A stretch of DNA of 64,000 nucleotides from an uncultured bacterium (GTDB lineage Bacteria; Verrucomicrobiota; Kiritimatiellia; RFP12; CAIWXQ01). The stretch covers positions 17,425 through 81,424 of the forward strand of contig CAIWXQ010000006.1 in NCBI GenBank assembly GCA_903916675.1. The letters run 5' to 3'. The notes beneath the pieces were generated by a model that searched no databases, was not told the DNA's origin, and saw nothing but the letters and a program-made list of their open reading frames with translations. The translations under genes were made by a program, and so were the position numbers. This document shows, piece after piece, positions 46,005 to 55,485 of this stretch (positions are counted from its first letter, which is position 1; each line of letters begins with the position of its first letter).

Positions 46005-48026
46005 ATGAAAAAACTGCCCGTCGCCAACGTCCGCAACTTCGTTATTCTAGGGCACAGCGGAAGCGGCAAGACCACCCTGGCCGATGCTCTGGCCTTCAAG
46101 CTGGGATTGAGCGACCGGCAGGGCTCCGTCGACAACGGCTCGAGCGTTTCGGATTATACCGACGAAGAGAAGGCGCGGAAGATCTCGCTCTTCGCCTCCC
46201 CATTCGCCGCGGATTACAAAGCCGCCTCGGGCGACACCTACCGCCTGGTCTTCACGGACACGCCCGGCTACATGGATTTCTACGGCCAGGTGCTCGGCGC
46301 CGTACGCGCGGCCGACGCCGCGCTGATCACCGTGGACGCTGTCAGCGGCGTGCAGATCGGCACGCGCCGCGCCTGGCAGGCCTGCGAGGCCGACGGCCTG
46401 CGCGCACGCGCCTTCGTCATCACCGGCCTCGACAAGGAGAACGCCAACTTCGACAAGGCCCTGGCATCCATCCGCGAGGCCTTCGGCACCCATTGCGTCC
46501 CCGTGGAAGTGCTGGATCACGGAAAAGTGGTGGATCTGCTGGCGACTTCGGAGCTGGATTCTGCCCAACAGGAGATCAAGGGACATCTGATCGAAGAGGC
46601 CGCCGAAACCAACGACCAATTGATCGAGAAATATCTGGCCGGCGAAAAGCTTTCAGCCGAGGAGATCGGCAAGGGGCTGGTGCAGGCCGTGACCACAGGG
46701 GTGTTCCATCCGGTCTTTGCCGTAGAGGCCCATGGTGACACGGAGGGCGTGGGAGATCTGCTCGCGGAAATCTGCCGCCTCTTCCCGGCACCCGGCGCCC
46801 GCGAGTTCAAAGACACCGCCGGCCACGTGCTCAAGCCCGACCCGGCCGCGCCGTTCGTGGGGCAGGTCTGGCGCACGGTCATCGACACCTTCGTGGGCCA
46901 GCTCAGCTTCGTGCGCGTAATCTCCGGAACGCTCGCCAAAGGCGAACTGCACAACAACTCGGCCAACAGCAAGGAGTCCGCCGGCGCGCTTGTCACTACG
47001 GTCGGCAAGAAGCAGATCGCCGTTGATCACGCCGGGCCCGGCGAGATCGTCGCCATTCCCAAGCTCAAGGTCACCCGCACCGGGCACACGCTGGCTGCTC
47101 CGGGGCAGACCGTGCACGTCGCGCCGCTCAATTTCCCCAGCCCGGTGATGTTCATGGCCCTCACGGCCAAGACCCAAGCTGACGAGGACAAGATGGGCAC
47201 CGCCATCCACCGTCTCTGTGACCAGGATCCCACGCTGCACGTCGAGAAGAACGCCGAGACCAAAGAAGTCGTGCTCAAGGGGCTGGGTGACGTGCACATC
47301 GACGTGGCTGCCAAGCTGATGCTCCAGAATAATGTGCACGTCGAGCTCAGCACGCCCAAGGTCCCCTACCGCGAGACGGTCACAGCTCTGGGTGACGGCC
47401 ACTACAAGCACAAGAAGCAAACCGGCGGCCGCGGACAGTACGGCGAGGTCTACCTGCGCGTGGACCCGCTGCGCGAAGGCGAAAAGGAGTGGTTCCTCGA
47501 CGAAATCGTCGGCGGCACCATCCCGAACAACTTCAAGCCCGCGGTGCAGAAGGGCGCAGCCGAGGGACTGCTCGCCGGCGCCGTAGCTGGCTACCCCGTG
47601 CAGAACGTCAAGGTCCACATGTACGACGGCTCATACCACGACGTGGACTCCTCGGAAATCGCCTTCAAAATCGCCGCGCTGCGCGCCTTCCGCGACGCCA
47701 TGTCCAAGGCCCGCCCTGTCCTGCTCGAGCCGATCATGACCGTCAAGATCACGATCCCTGAGCAGTTCATGGGCACCATCAACGGCGATCTTACCCACCG
47801 CCGCGGCCACGTGCTGGGGATCGAGGCGGCAGAAGGCCTGCAGGTCATCATAGCCGAGGCGCCGCTGGCCGAGCTGTTCAAGTACGCCGCGGAGCTGCGC
47901 TCCATGACCGGTGGCCAGGGGTCGTTCGAGCTGGACTTCGTCCGCTACGCAACCGTCCCTGCCAACATCGCGCAGAAGATCATTGCCGAGGCGGCCAAGC
48001 ACCGCAAGGCGGACGCGGAGGAATGA
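46005..48026 (+). CDS. Elongation factor G-like translational GTPase (EF-G paralogue)
   Basis: The 673-residue protein has the five-domain EF-G plan: P-loop GHSGSGKTTLADAL, DTPGYMDFYGQ (G3), domain IV with QTGGRGQYGEVYLRV, and domain V with TINGDLTHRRGHVLGIE. The G4 motif reads TGLD rather than NKxD, and switch I has RKIS instead of RGIT, so it is an EF-G-like paralogue rather than the main FusA. Such paralogues may act in ribosome recycling or be conditionally expressed. GGAGG lies 11 bases before the ATG at 46005; a GTG at 45984 is an alternative. Confidence 0.85.
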   Translation: MKKLPVANVRNFVILGHSGSGKTTLADALAFKLGLSDRQGSVDNGSSVSDYTDEEKARKISLFASPFAADYKAASGDTYRLVFTDTPGYMDFYGQVLGAVRAADAALITVDAVSGVQIGTRRAWQACEADGLRARAFVITGLDKENANFDKALASIREAFGTHCVPVEVLDHGKVVDLLATSELDSAQQEIKGHLIEEAAETNDQLIEKYLAGEKLSAEEIGKGLVQAVTTGVFHPVFAVEAHGDTEGVGDLLAEICRLFPAPGAREFKDTAGHVLKPDPAAPFVGQVWRTVIDTFVGQLSFVRVISGTLAKGELHNNSANSKESAGALVTTVGKKQIAVDHAGPGEIVAIPKLKVTRTGHTLAAPGQTVHVAPLNFPSPVMFMALTAKTQADEDKMGTAIHRLCDQDPTLHVEKNAETKEVVLKGLGDVHIDVAAKLMLQNNVHVELSTPKVPYRETVTALGDGHYKHKKQTGGRGQYGEVYLRVDPLREGEKEWFLDEIVGGTIPNNFKPAVQKGAAEGLLAGAVAGYPVQNVKVHMYDGSYHDVDSSEIAFKIAALRAFRDAMSKARPVLLEPIMTVKITIPEQFMGTINGDLTHRRGHVLGIEAAEGLQVIIAEAPLAELFKYAAELRSMTGGQGSFELDFVRYATVPANIAQKIIAEAAKHRKADAEE

Positions 48027-48100
48027 CCTCCGGTGGTCGCCGGCGGTCATTGCGCGGGGCAGGCGTGGCCCACCCCGCGTTCATTAAGGAACGCATTGTC

Positions 48101-48640
48101 ATGAGAAACCGCCTGCTGGCCGCGCTGGTTGTGTCGGCGCTCTGCGTCGGCGTTCCGGGCTGCGCACTGTTTCGGGCGGAGGAGCCCCGGCAGATCGTGG
48201 TGAGCGAATCGCCGCTGAACTCGCTGGAGGTCCGCTGCGCGCCGGACGCGGGGAAGAAACCGGTGCGGCTGTCGCTGCAGGGAACCGGCCACATCCTCGT
48301 CCGCACCGGCAGCAGCCCGCAGATCGACAACCATTTCTCGCAGGATGTTGCCAGCGCAAAGTGGCATGATCTCCGCGAGGACCAGCTCACCATCTCCCCC
48401 GAGCAGATGCGCGACATCTTCCAGGCGCTGGTCGACCGAGGCCTGCTGCGCGAACCGGACAAGGATTTCCTGGCTCTGGCAGCGGCCGACCGCGACATTC
48501 CTGTCGCGCAGATCACCGGGAGGCTGAACAATACCGCGGTCACGCGCCTCGCGGTGGAACCGGAACTCGCGGGATATCTGCGCGAACTGCTCCGGCTGTT
48601 TGAAGCGAACCGGCTGATCGAAGAAGCCACCGGGAAGTAG
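48101..48640 (+). CDS. Lipoprotein of unknown function
   Basis: The 179-residue protein begins RNRLLAALVVSALCVGVPGC, a lipoprotein signal with lipobox VPGC, so it is membrane-anchored. The remainder is mostly beta at first (RLSLQGTGHILVRTG) and helical later, with ISPEQMRDIFQALVDRGLLR. No family is recognised. AAGGA lies 10 bases before the ATG. Its stop is two bases from the stop of the converging YqfO-like gene. Confidence 0.75.
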   Translation: MRNRLLAALVVSALCVGVPGCALFRAEEPRQIVVSESPLNSLEVRCAPDAGKKPVRLSLQGTGHILVRTGSSPQIDNHFSQDVASAKWHDLREDQLTISPEQMRDIFQALVDRGLLREPDKDFLALAAADRDIPVAQITGRLNNTAVTRLAVEPELAGYLRELLRLFEANRLIEEATGK

Positions 48641-48642
48641 CG

Positions 48643-48954
48643 TCAAGTGGCCTGGATCGCCACCAGGTCCCAGGCCGGCTCCTCGTACGGATGGGCAGCC
48701 TTCAGCGCGGATCGCACCGCGGCGATTGCCGCCTCAGGCACGATTAGCTCCACGCGGTACTCGGACACACGCTCGACGCGGCCGGTTTCGCCAAGAAACG
48801 GCCGGCTGCCGGCAAGCGGACGGAACTGCCCCTCGCCCAGCACCTGCCACGCGCAGCAATCGTAGCCAGCATATTGGCCCGCGCCCGCCAAAAACAGCGC
48901 GTCCTTCACCCGCTCCACGTGCGTCTCCGGAACGTAGACGGTCAGCTTGTACAT
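48643..48954 (-). CDS. YqfO/NIF3-type domain protein
   Basis: The 103-residue protein reads YKLTVYVPETHVERVKDALF, GAGQYAGYDCCAWQVLGEGQ and ends with ALKAAHPYEEPAWDLV. This is the CutA-like insertion domain of YqfO/NIF3 proteins found as a stand-alone protein. The conserved HPYEEPAWD end is a strong family mark. Function is unknown; metal binding has been suggested for the family. Confidence 0.85.
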   Translation of the reverse strand: MYKLTVYVPETHVERVKDALFLAGAGQYAGYDCCAWQVLGEGQFRPLAGSRPFLGETGRVERVSEYRVELIVPEAAIAAVRSALKAAHPYEEPAWDLVAIQAT

Positions 48955-49045
48955 GCGTCACCCCTCTGCTGTCGCGCGACCCATGCCATTTGTGGGTTAT
49001 TGTGGTTTGCGAACGTGCGCAACATCATGCCGCCAGAAACCAGCC

Positions 49046-49122
49046 ATCGGCGTCGGGGTCCCTATCGGTATCGGGGTCGACGAAGTTGCGGGTTCGATAC
49101 CGATTCCGACGCCGAGCCCGAC
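49046..49122. repeat. Intergenic inverted repeat, family 2, copy 3
   Basis: Arm 49046-49080 (CATCGGCGTCGGGGTC, TATCGGTATCGGGGTCG) and arm 49093-49122 (TTCGATACCGATTCCGACG and following) are imperfect complements. They lie in the 305-base gap between the YqfO-like gene and the acyltransferase gene, which otherwise shows no gene. Confidence 0.78.
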
Positions 49123-49259
49123 GCATATCCCTGACAAGCGTTTCCCGGTCACTTACTTATGCAAGACTCAATCAGGTGGCCCAGGCGGTCCCCGCACGGG
49201 AAGAAATCATTGCCTTGCTCGCGCGGGGACGGCGCGGGACGTCTTTGCGCAAAGCGCAG

Positions 49260-50216
49260 TCACAATTGTGCGGCATAGAACGGGAACCCCTCGGCCGACG
49301 CGCCCGGCGGAATCCGTGACCAGCGCGGATACATAAGCATCCACTGCGACGGATGGCGGCGGATGTGCCGGACCAAGCCGTCCACGATGCGCTGGGTGAA
49401 GGCCGCATCCTCCTCGCCCGGCTCTGACCGCAGCGCAGGCAGGAAGCGGAAATCGTACGTCCCGTCGCAGCGACCATGCGGGAAGACCAGATAGACCGGC
49501 GCCTGAAAACGCCGTGACAACAGCGCCACGCCGTTGGAGACCGTGGCCGGCAGCCCGCCGAAGTTCACCCAGATGCCGCCTTCCGCCGGCGCCGTGTATT
49601 GATCGAGCACGAACCCCGCCACATTCCCCGCCTTCATCTCGCGCAGCAGGGCCCGCAGCGCGCCATCGGCGAATACCAGCCGCACGCCCAGCACGGCGCG
49701 CAGGCGGTTGGCGCGCGCCGTGATCGTCGGGCTCCATTGCTCCTTGACCACAGCCACCAGCGGCAGCCCGACGTAGCCACCGGCCAATAGCGTCATCTCC
49801 CAGTTGCCAAAGTGCGCAACCACCACCAGCGCCGGCCGGTCATGGAGCAGCCCGCAATTTGCAGCGCGCTCCAGATGGGTCCAGGCAGCCACGCGGGCCC
49901 GGGTGTCGCGACCGAACCAAATGCTGTCCAGCGCGATCGCGGCGGCCCGGCAATAGGAACCGCGCACCAGCGCGCGACTGCGGCGCGGTGTGACGCGCGG
50001 CCCGAAGAGCACGCGAAGGTTAGCCTTTGCCACGCGGCGCCCGCGACAGTCCAGCCACATCCCGAGCGTTCCGAACGCCCGCGCGGCAGACAAAACCGCG
50101 CGCCGCGACAGGCGCGGAACCAGAAAATCTGCGATGGCGAACACCCCGACCACCAGCGGCTCGCGCAGTCGACGCCAGATGTGCCGCACAGCCTTGTTCT
50201 TCCATTTTTGTGACAC
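49260..50216 (-). CDS. Lysophospholipid/lipid A acyltransferase (LpxL/HtrB family)
   Basis: The 318-residue protein has the LpxL-family catalytic motif AHFGNWEMTLLAGG (HxxxxE type), then VAVVKEQWSPTITARANRLR, FVLDQYTAPAEGGIWVNFGG and a C-terminal HPSQWMLMYPRWS. An N-terminal hydrophobic segment anchors it to the inner membrane. It probably adds the secondary acyl chain to lipid A or a similar lipid. The start is a GTG at 50216. This supports a Gram-negative envelope. Confidence 0.87.
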   Translation of the reverse strand: MSQKWKNKAVRHIWRRLREPLVVGVFAIADFLVPRLSRRAVLSAARAFGTLGMWLDCRGRRVAKANLRVLFGPRVTPRRSRALVRGSYCRAAAIALDSIWFGRDTRARVAAWTHLERAANCGLLHDRPALVVVAHFGNWEMTLLAGGYVGLPLVAVVKEQWSPTITARANRLRAVLGVRLVFADGALRALLREMKAGNVAGFVLDQYTAPAEGGIWVNFGGLPATVSNGVALLSRRFQAPVYLVFPHGRCDGTYDFRFLPALRSEPGEEDAAFTQRIVDGLVRHIRRHPSQWMLMYPRWSRIPPGASAEGFPFYAAQL

Positions 50217-50300
50217 GAGAGTATTGAAGCACAGTGGCGCGAAAGCGGCAACCCGCGCGACGGGTGAATTGTCGTAACGAGCAAGAGCCTCACATCGAAG

Positions 50301-50400
50301 TCGCCGTCGGTATCGGAGTCAAAAACGGTCGATACCGATTCCGATAGCGACCCCGACCCCGAAAACATCCAAATGGGCGCCTGACGCCTGGAGCCTGCGC
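50301..50400. repeat. Intergenic inverted repeat, family 2 copy 4, plus family 6 word
   Basis: TCGCCGTCGGTATCGGAGTC at 50301-50320 pairs with CGATACCGATTCCGATAGCG and following bases at 50330-50360. It is followed by GGGCGCCTGACGCCTGGAGC at 50375-50394, the opposite strand of the word at 52735. Confidence 0.75.
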
Positions 50401-50429
50401 TACTTGGCGCTGACCGGCGACTGGATAGG

Positions 50430-51617
50430 TCACCGGCCCTGCTGCGCCCGCGGGTCGGTAACCCGCTCGTGTGCCACTGTCTTTTTCTGGAACGTGGCCG
50501 AGGCGCGGCGCTCCTCCAGGAAGCGGTCGTATTCCGCCCGCGGCACGGGAAGGCTGATCTCGCGCCGCATGGCGCCGGAAAGCGTCACCGCGTTGGCCAG
50601 TTCGAGCGAGCCCAGCGCGGAGGCGGCGTCGCAACGCAGCGGCTCGCCGAGCAGGATGTGCCGCGCAAAATTGCGCATCACGCTGAAGTGGCCGGACGGT
50701 TCGTCCCGGATGGGCAGCTCGACGGCCTGAACCTTGGGGCGCCCCCACACTTCCGTGCTGGTGTCGGACATCCGGCGCAGGTCTTCCGAATAGGTGGCGC
50801 AGGTGACGCGGCCGTGACGGTAGCTCAGCATGCCGCGCTCGCCGACCACCTCGATCAACTGCATATCTTTCGGCTCAAGGGTCGAGCAGTAGAGCAGGCC
50901 GTTGGCGCCGTTGGCGTAGCGGAGCATGGCACAGGCGCAGTCCTCCACTTCGATCCGGTGAAAGTGCGCGTCGGTCCGCCCCCAGACCGTTGAGGGAATC
51001 CCCGCAAGCTGCACAAAGATGTCGAGATCGTGCGGTGCCTGGTTCACCAGCACGCCGCCACCTTCGCCCTTCCACGTGGCGCGCCAAGGGCTGGCCTCGT
51101 AGTAGTGCTGCGTGCGGAAGTCCGGGATGATCGCCAGCGTGCGCACCAACGGGCCGAGCGCGCCGGAGCGGACGTAGTCGATCGCGGCCGCCACCGGCGG
51201 GGCAAAGCGCTCCTGGAACATGATCCCCAGCGTGCGGTGGTGTTTTTCGGCTGCCTGCAGAATGCGGTCCGCGCCGCTGACGCACTCTGCCAGCGGCTTC
51301 TCGCAAAGCACATGCGCGCCAGCCTCGAGGCACGGTACGGCCACGGCGGCGTGCAGCGGGTGCGGCACCACCACGAGCACGGCGTCGGGCCGCACGGCGG
51401 ACAGCATCGCGGGCACGTCCATGAACCCGAGCACGCCGTACTGGGCGGCGACGCGCTGGACGGTCTCCGCGTGGGTGTCGACCACGGCAGCCAGTTCCAT
51501 CTCAGGGACCTTTTCGCGCAGGGTGGCGCAATGCCCCTGGCCCATGCCGCCCAGCCCCACAACTGCGGTGCGCAGCTTGCCCACGGCGGCTGGCGAATTC
51601 CCTTGCGGTGTCTTCAT
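50430..51617 (-). CDS. Gfo/Idh/MocA family oxidoreductase
   Basis: The 395-residue protein has the N-terminal NAD(P) motif AVVGLGGMGQGH and the family motif LCEKPLA near residue 110. The substrate-binding half includes GGVLVNQAPHDLDIF, with the catalytic-type His. Enzymes of this family oxidise or reduce inositols and sugars such as glucose-fructose. AAGGTGACCAGA before the ATG at 51617 fits a ribosome-binding site. The specific substrate is unknown. Confidence 0.88.
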   Translation of the reverse strand: MKTPQGNSPAAVGKLRTAVVGLGGMGQGHCATLREKVPEMELAAVVDTHAETVQRVAAQYGVLGFMDVPAMLSAVRPDAVLVVVPHPLHAAVAVPCLEAGAHVLCEKPLAECVSGADRILQAAEKHHRTLGIMFQERFAPPVAAAIDYVRSGALGPLVRTLAIIPDFRTQHYYEASPWRATWKGEGGGVLVNQAPHDLDIFVQLAGIPSTVWGRTDAHFHRIEVEDCACAMLRYANGANGLLYCSTLEPKDMQLIEVVGERGMLSYRHGRVTCATYSEDLRRMSDTSTEVWGRPKVQAVELPIRDEPSGHFSVMRNFARHILLGEPLRCDAASALGSLELANAVTLSGAMRREISLPVPRAEYDRFLEERRASATFQKKTVAHERVTDPRAQQGR

Positions 51618-51792
51618 TCTGGTCACCTTTTGCGCAGGCCGATTCTCCGGCTTCCCCACGCAGGCGCAGCCTATCACATCGAAATTGCCGGCAGCAAGGC
51701 GACGGGCCGGATGCCAAACCCTTCGTGCGCCGACGAGGCAAATCGGATACTGTATGCGTCGTTACGACATGGGCAACAAAGGAGTCCGCTGC

Positions 51793-52731
51793 ATGTTCTC
51801 TGTCCGCAAACCCGGCTCGTTCCACTTGTTTACCTTCCGGGGAATCGACGTGTTCCTGCATTGGAGCTGGTTCGTCGCGGCCGTGTTCCTGGTCCGCAGC
51901 CCCATCGGGCACTACCAAGGCGACGCCTGGCTCTGGTCTGTGATGGAATACGTCGGCCTCTTCGGGCTAGTGATGCTGCACGAGTTCGGCCACGCGCTGG
52001 CCTGCCAGCAGGTCGGCGGCGAGGCCCACGAGATCGTGCTCTGGCCGCTGGGCGGCATTGCCTTCGTCTCCCCGCCGCAACGGCCGGGTGCCACCCTCTG
52101 GAGCATCGCCGCCGGACCTTTAGTCAACGTGATCCTCGCGCCGATGCTATGGGGACTGGTGGTAGGCATGAAATTCCTGGGGTGGAACATCGAGTTGCCG
52201 AACCTGTACGCCATGGCGCAGGCGATCCTGATCATCGACATCGGCCTGTTGGTCTTCAACCTCGTTCCCATCTACCCGCTGGACGGCGGGCAGATTCTCC
52301 GCTCGCTCCTCTGGTTCGCCATGGGCCGCGCACGCAGCCTGCTGGTGGCGTCCATCATCGGCTTCCTGGGCGTGGGCGTGTTGCTCTTGTGGGCCTGGCT
52401 GGACAGCAGCATCTGGCTCGGCCTCATCGCCGGATTCGTGCTGCTGAACTGCTGGAACGGCCTGCGGCAGGCGCTGGCCATGGCGCGCGTGGACAGCACG
52501 CCACTGCGCTTCGGCTATGCCTGCCCCTCCTGCGGTGCTGCGCCGCGCCAGGGGAAGTTCTGGGCCTGCGGGCATTGCCGCACCGCGTTCGACACGTTCG
52601 AGACGAGCGCCCGGTGTCCGAGCTGCGGTGCCGCGTTCGACGTCACGCGCTGCCTCTCCTGCGGCGCCCTGCACCCGCTGTCGGACTGGGTCACCGTCCG
52701 CCCGCCACCGCCGCCGGACAGCGCACGGTAA
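51793..52731 (+). CDS. M50 (site-2-type) metalloprotease with C-terminal zinc-ribbon
   Basis: The 312-residue protein has several membrane helices, the zinc motif LHEFGHALA and the second motif LVPIYPLDGGQ. It therefore belongs to site-2 protease-type intramembrane peptidases. The last 70 residues contain CPSCGAAP, CGHCRTAF, CPSCGAAF and CLSCG, so a pair of zinc ribbons is likely. GGAGTCCGCTGC precedes the ATG at 51793. The protease may act on an anti-sigma factor; no such gene is seen nearby. Confidence 0.87.
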   Translation: MFSVRKPGSFHLFTFRGIDVFLHWSWFVAAVFLVRSPIGHYQGDAWLWSVMEYVGLFGLVMLHEFGHALACQQVGGEAHEIVLWPLGGIAFVSPPQRPGATLWSIAAGPLVNVILAPMLWGLVVGMKFLGWNIELPNLYAMAQAILIIDIGLLVFNLVPIYPLDGGQILRSLLWFAMGRARSLLVASIIGFLGVGVLLLWAWLDSSIWLGLIAGFVLLNCWNGLRQALAMARVDSTPLRFGYACPSCGAAPRQGKFWACGHCRTAFDTFETSARCPSCGAAFDVTRCLSCGALHPLSDWVTVRPPPPPDSAR

Positions 52732-52734
52732 GAG

Positions 52735-52759
52735 AGGCGCCAGGCATCAGGCGTCAGTA
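52735..52759. repeat. Intergenic word repeat, family 6 (GGCGCCAGGCATCAGGCGTC)
   Basis: GGCGCCAGGCATCAGGCGTC at 52736-52755 is the reverse complement, with small changes, of the word at 50375-50394. It follows the M50 protease stop codon by a few bases. Confidence 0.5.
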
Positions 52760-52818
52760 ACAGCCTACAGACAGTTGCAAAAGTAGGTAATAGTCGCCAA
52801 CCCGATAACTGTCGCAGC

Positions 52819-52925
52819 GGGGTCGGCGTCGGTATCGGGGTCGACCGCCGATGCTGAATTCGCTTATTCGGTGGCACAAACAACCGCTTTTCGATACCGA
52901 TACCGATAGCGACCCCGACCCCGAC
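52819..52925. repeat. Intergenic inverted repeat, family 2, copy 5
   Basis: GGGGTCGGCGTCGGTATCGG at about 52818-52837 pairs with CGATACCGATACCGATAGCG and following GACCCCGACC at 52892-52925. It lies in the 337-base gap before guaA. The remainder of that gap contains no gene. Confidence 0.8.
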
Positions 52926-53068
52926 GCGCTACGAACAGTCTTCGACAGCCACGAAAACAACGTGACTCATTTTTGCAAGGCTCAATAATGGCCTTCAGCT
53001 TAACCCCCTCGCGCGCGAAACGCGCGTCGCGCCTTGCGCAAGCCGCGCCTTTTCGCTACAACAGCCGC

Positions 53069-54613
<1,545 letters not shown>

Positions 54614-54645
54614 CTTCTGCGATTGATCCACGTACGGAGCGCACC

Positions 54646-54858
54646 ATGGCTGAAGACAAAAAGCCGACTATTGCCGAAATCGTGGCGGACCTTCGAACGC
54701 AGATCGTGGATGGGCAGTATCGGATTTGCCCCTGCACGAAACTCGATTGCCCTCGCCATGGAATCTGCGCAGAGTGCACAGCCGTGCATCGAACCCTCGG
54801 CGCGTCACTTCCAGCCTGCCTGCGCCCCATGGCTGCCCGCTTGTACACCCCGGCCTGA
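54646..54858 (+). CDS. Small Cys-rich protein (DUF6485-like)
   Basis: The 70-residue protein has the cluster CPCTKLDCPRHGICAECTAV, followed by ASLPACLRP. This pattern resembles DUF6485-type small proteins that may bind a metal. It starts 33 bases after guaA with GGAG six bases before the ATG, so it may be co-transcribed. No function is known. The resemblance is recalled from sequence patterns and has not been confirmed. Confidence 0.65.
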   Translation: MAEDKKPTIAEIVADLRTQIVDGQYRICPCTKLDCPRHGICAECTAVHRTLGASLPACLRPMAARLYTPA

Positions 54859-54903
54859 GCCAGCGACAATCCTCTGTCTGACCACCTTCTGCCTTCCTTA
54901 CTC

Positions 54904-55464
54904 ATGATTGAGCCAACCGCAACACGCACGCTGGAGATCGTCGAGGAAAGCCGGATGGCGCCAGAGATGGACATTCTCCTGCGCCAACTGCTGGTGGCCT
55001 GCTTCAGTCCCAACGATGCATCCTTCTTTGTAAAATCCCGCTACTGGCACGGCTCCGCGCCCGAGTATTCGGTGATCGGCCGCGTGAACGGTGAGATCCG
55101 CGCCCATGTGGGCGTCGTTGTCCGGCAGATCCGCTGCAACGGGACACAGGTCAGGATCGGCGGCATCCAGAATGCCTGCGCGCACCCGGCCTGCCGCGGT
55201 CAGAACCTGGGCGTGTGGGTGTTACGCGCGGCCATGGAGGAGATGCCGCGGCGCACGGTCTCCTTTGGCATGCTGTTCTGCCTGCCGGAACTCGAGCGCT
55301 ACTACGCAAGTCTGGGGTGGATTGCCACGCGTGAGCCGGTCACCATGTGCATGGACGGTGGGGCCGACGAGCCTATCCCGGGGAAAAACAGCTGCATGTA
55401 CTGGAGTCCGCGAGGGGAAAGCCTTCCCCCGGGCCCGATCCACCTGCAGGGCGCGGACTGGTAA
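54904..55464 (+). CDS. GNAT-family N-acetyltransferase
   Basis: The 186-residue protein shows GNAT-type pieces: VIGRVNGEIRAHVGVVVRQI (beta hairpin), GGIQNACAHPACRGQNLGVW (acetyl-CoA motif A, R/Q-x-x-G-x-G/A variant) and LERYYASLGWIA (motif B). The acceptor is unknown. The motif A core is slightly unusual (CRGQNLG). It ends 21 bases before the converging MFS gene. Confidence 0.75.
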   Translation: MIEPTATRTLEIVEESRMAPEMDILLRQLLVACFSPNDASFFVKSRYWHGSAPEYSVIGRVNGEIRAHVGVVVRQIRCNGTQVRIGGIQNACAHPACRGQNLGVWVLRAAMEEMPRRTVSFGMLFCLPELERYYASLGWIATREPVTMCMDGGADEPIPGKNSCMYWSPRGESLPPGPIHLQGADW

Positions 55465-55485
55465 TGCCGGCCGCCCGGCCATTCG

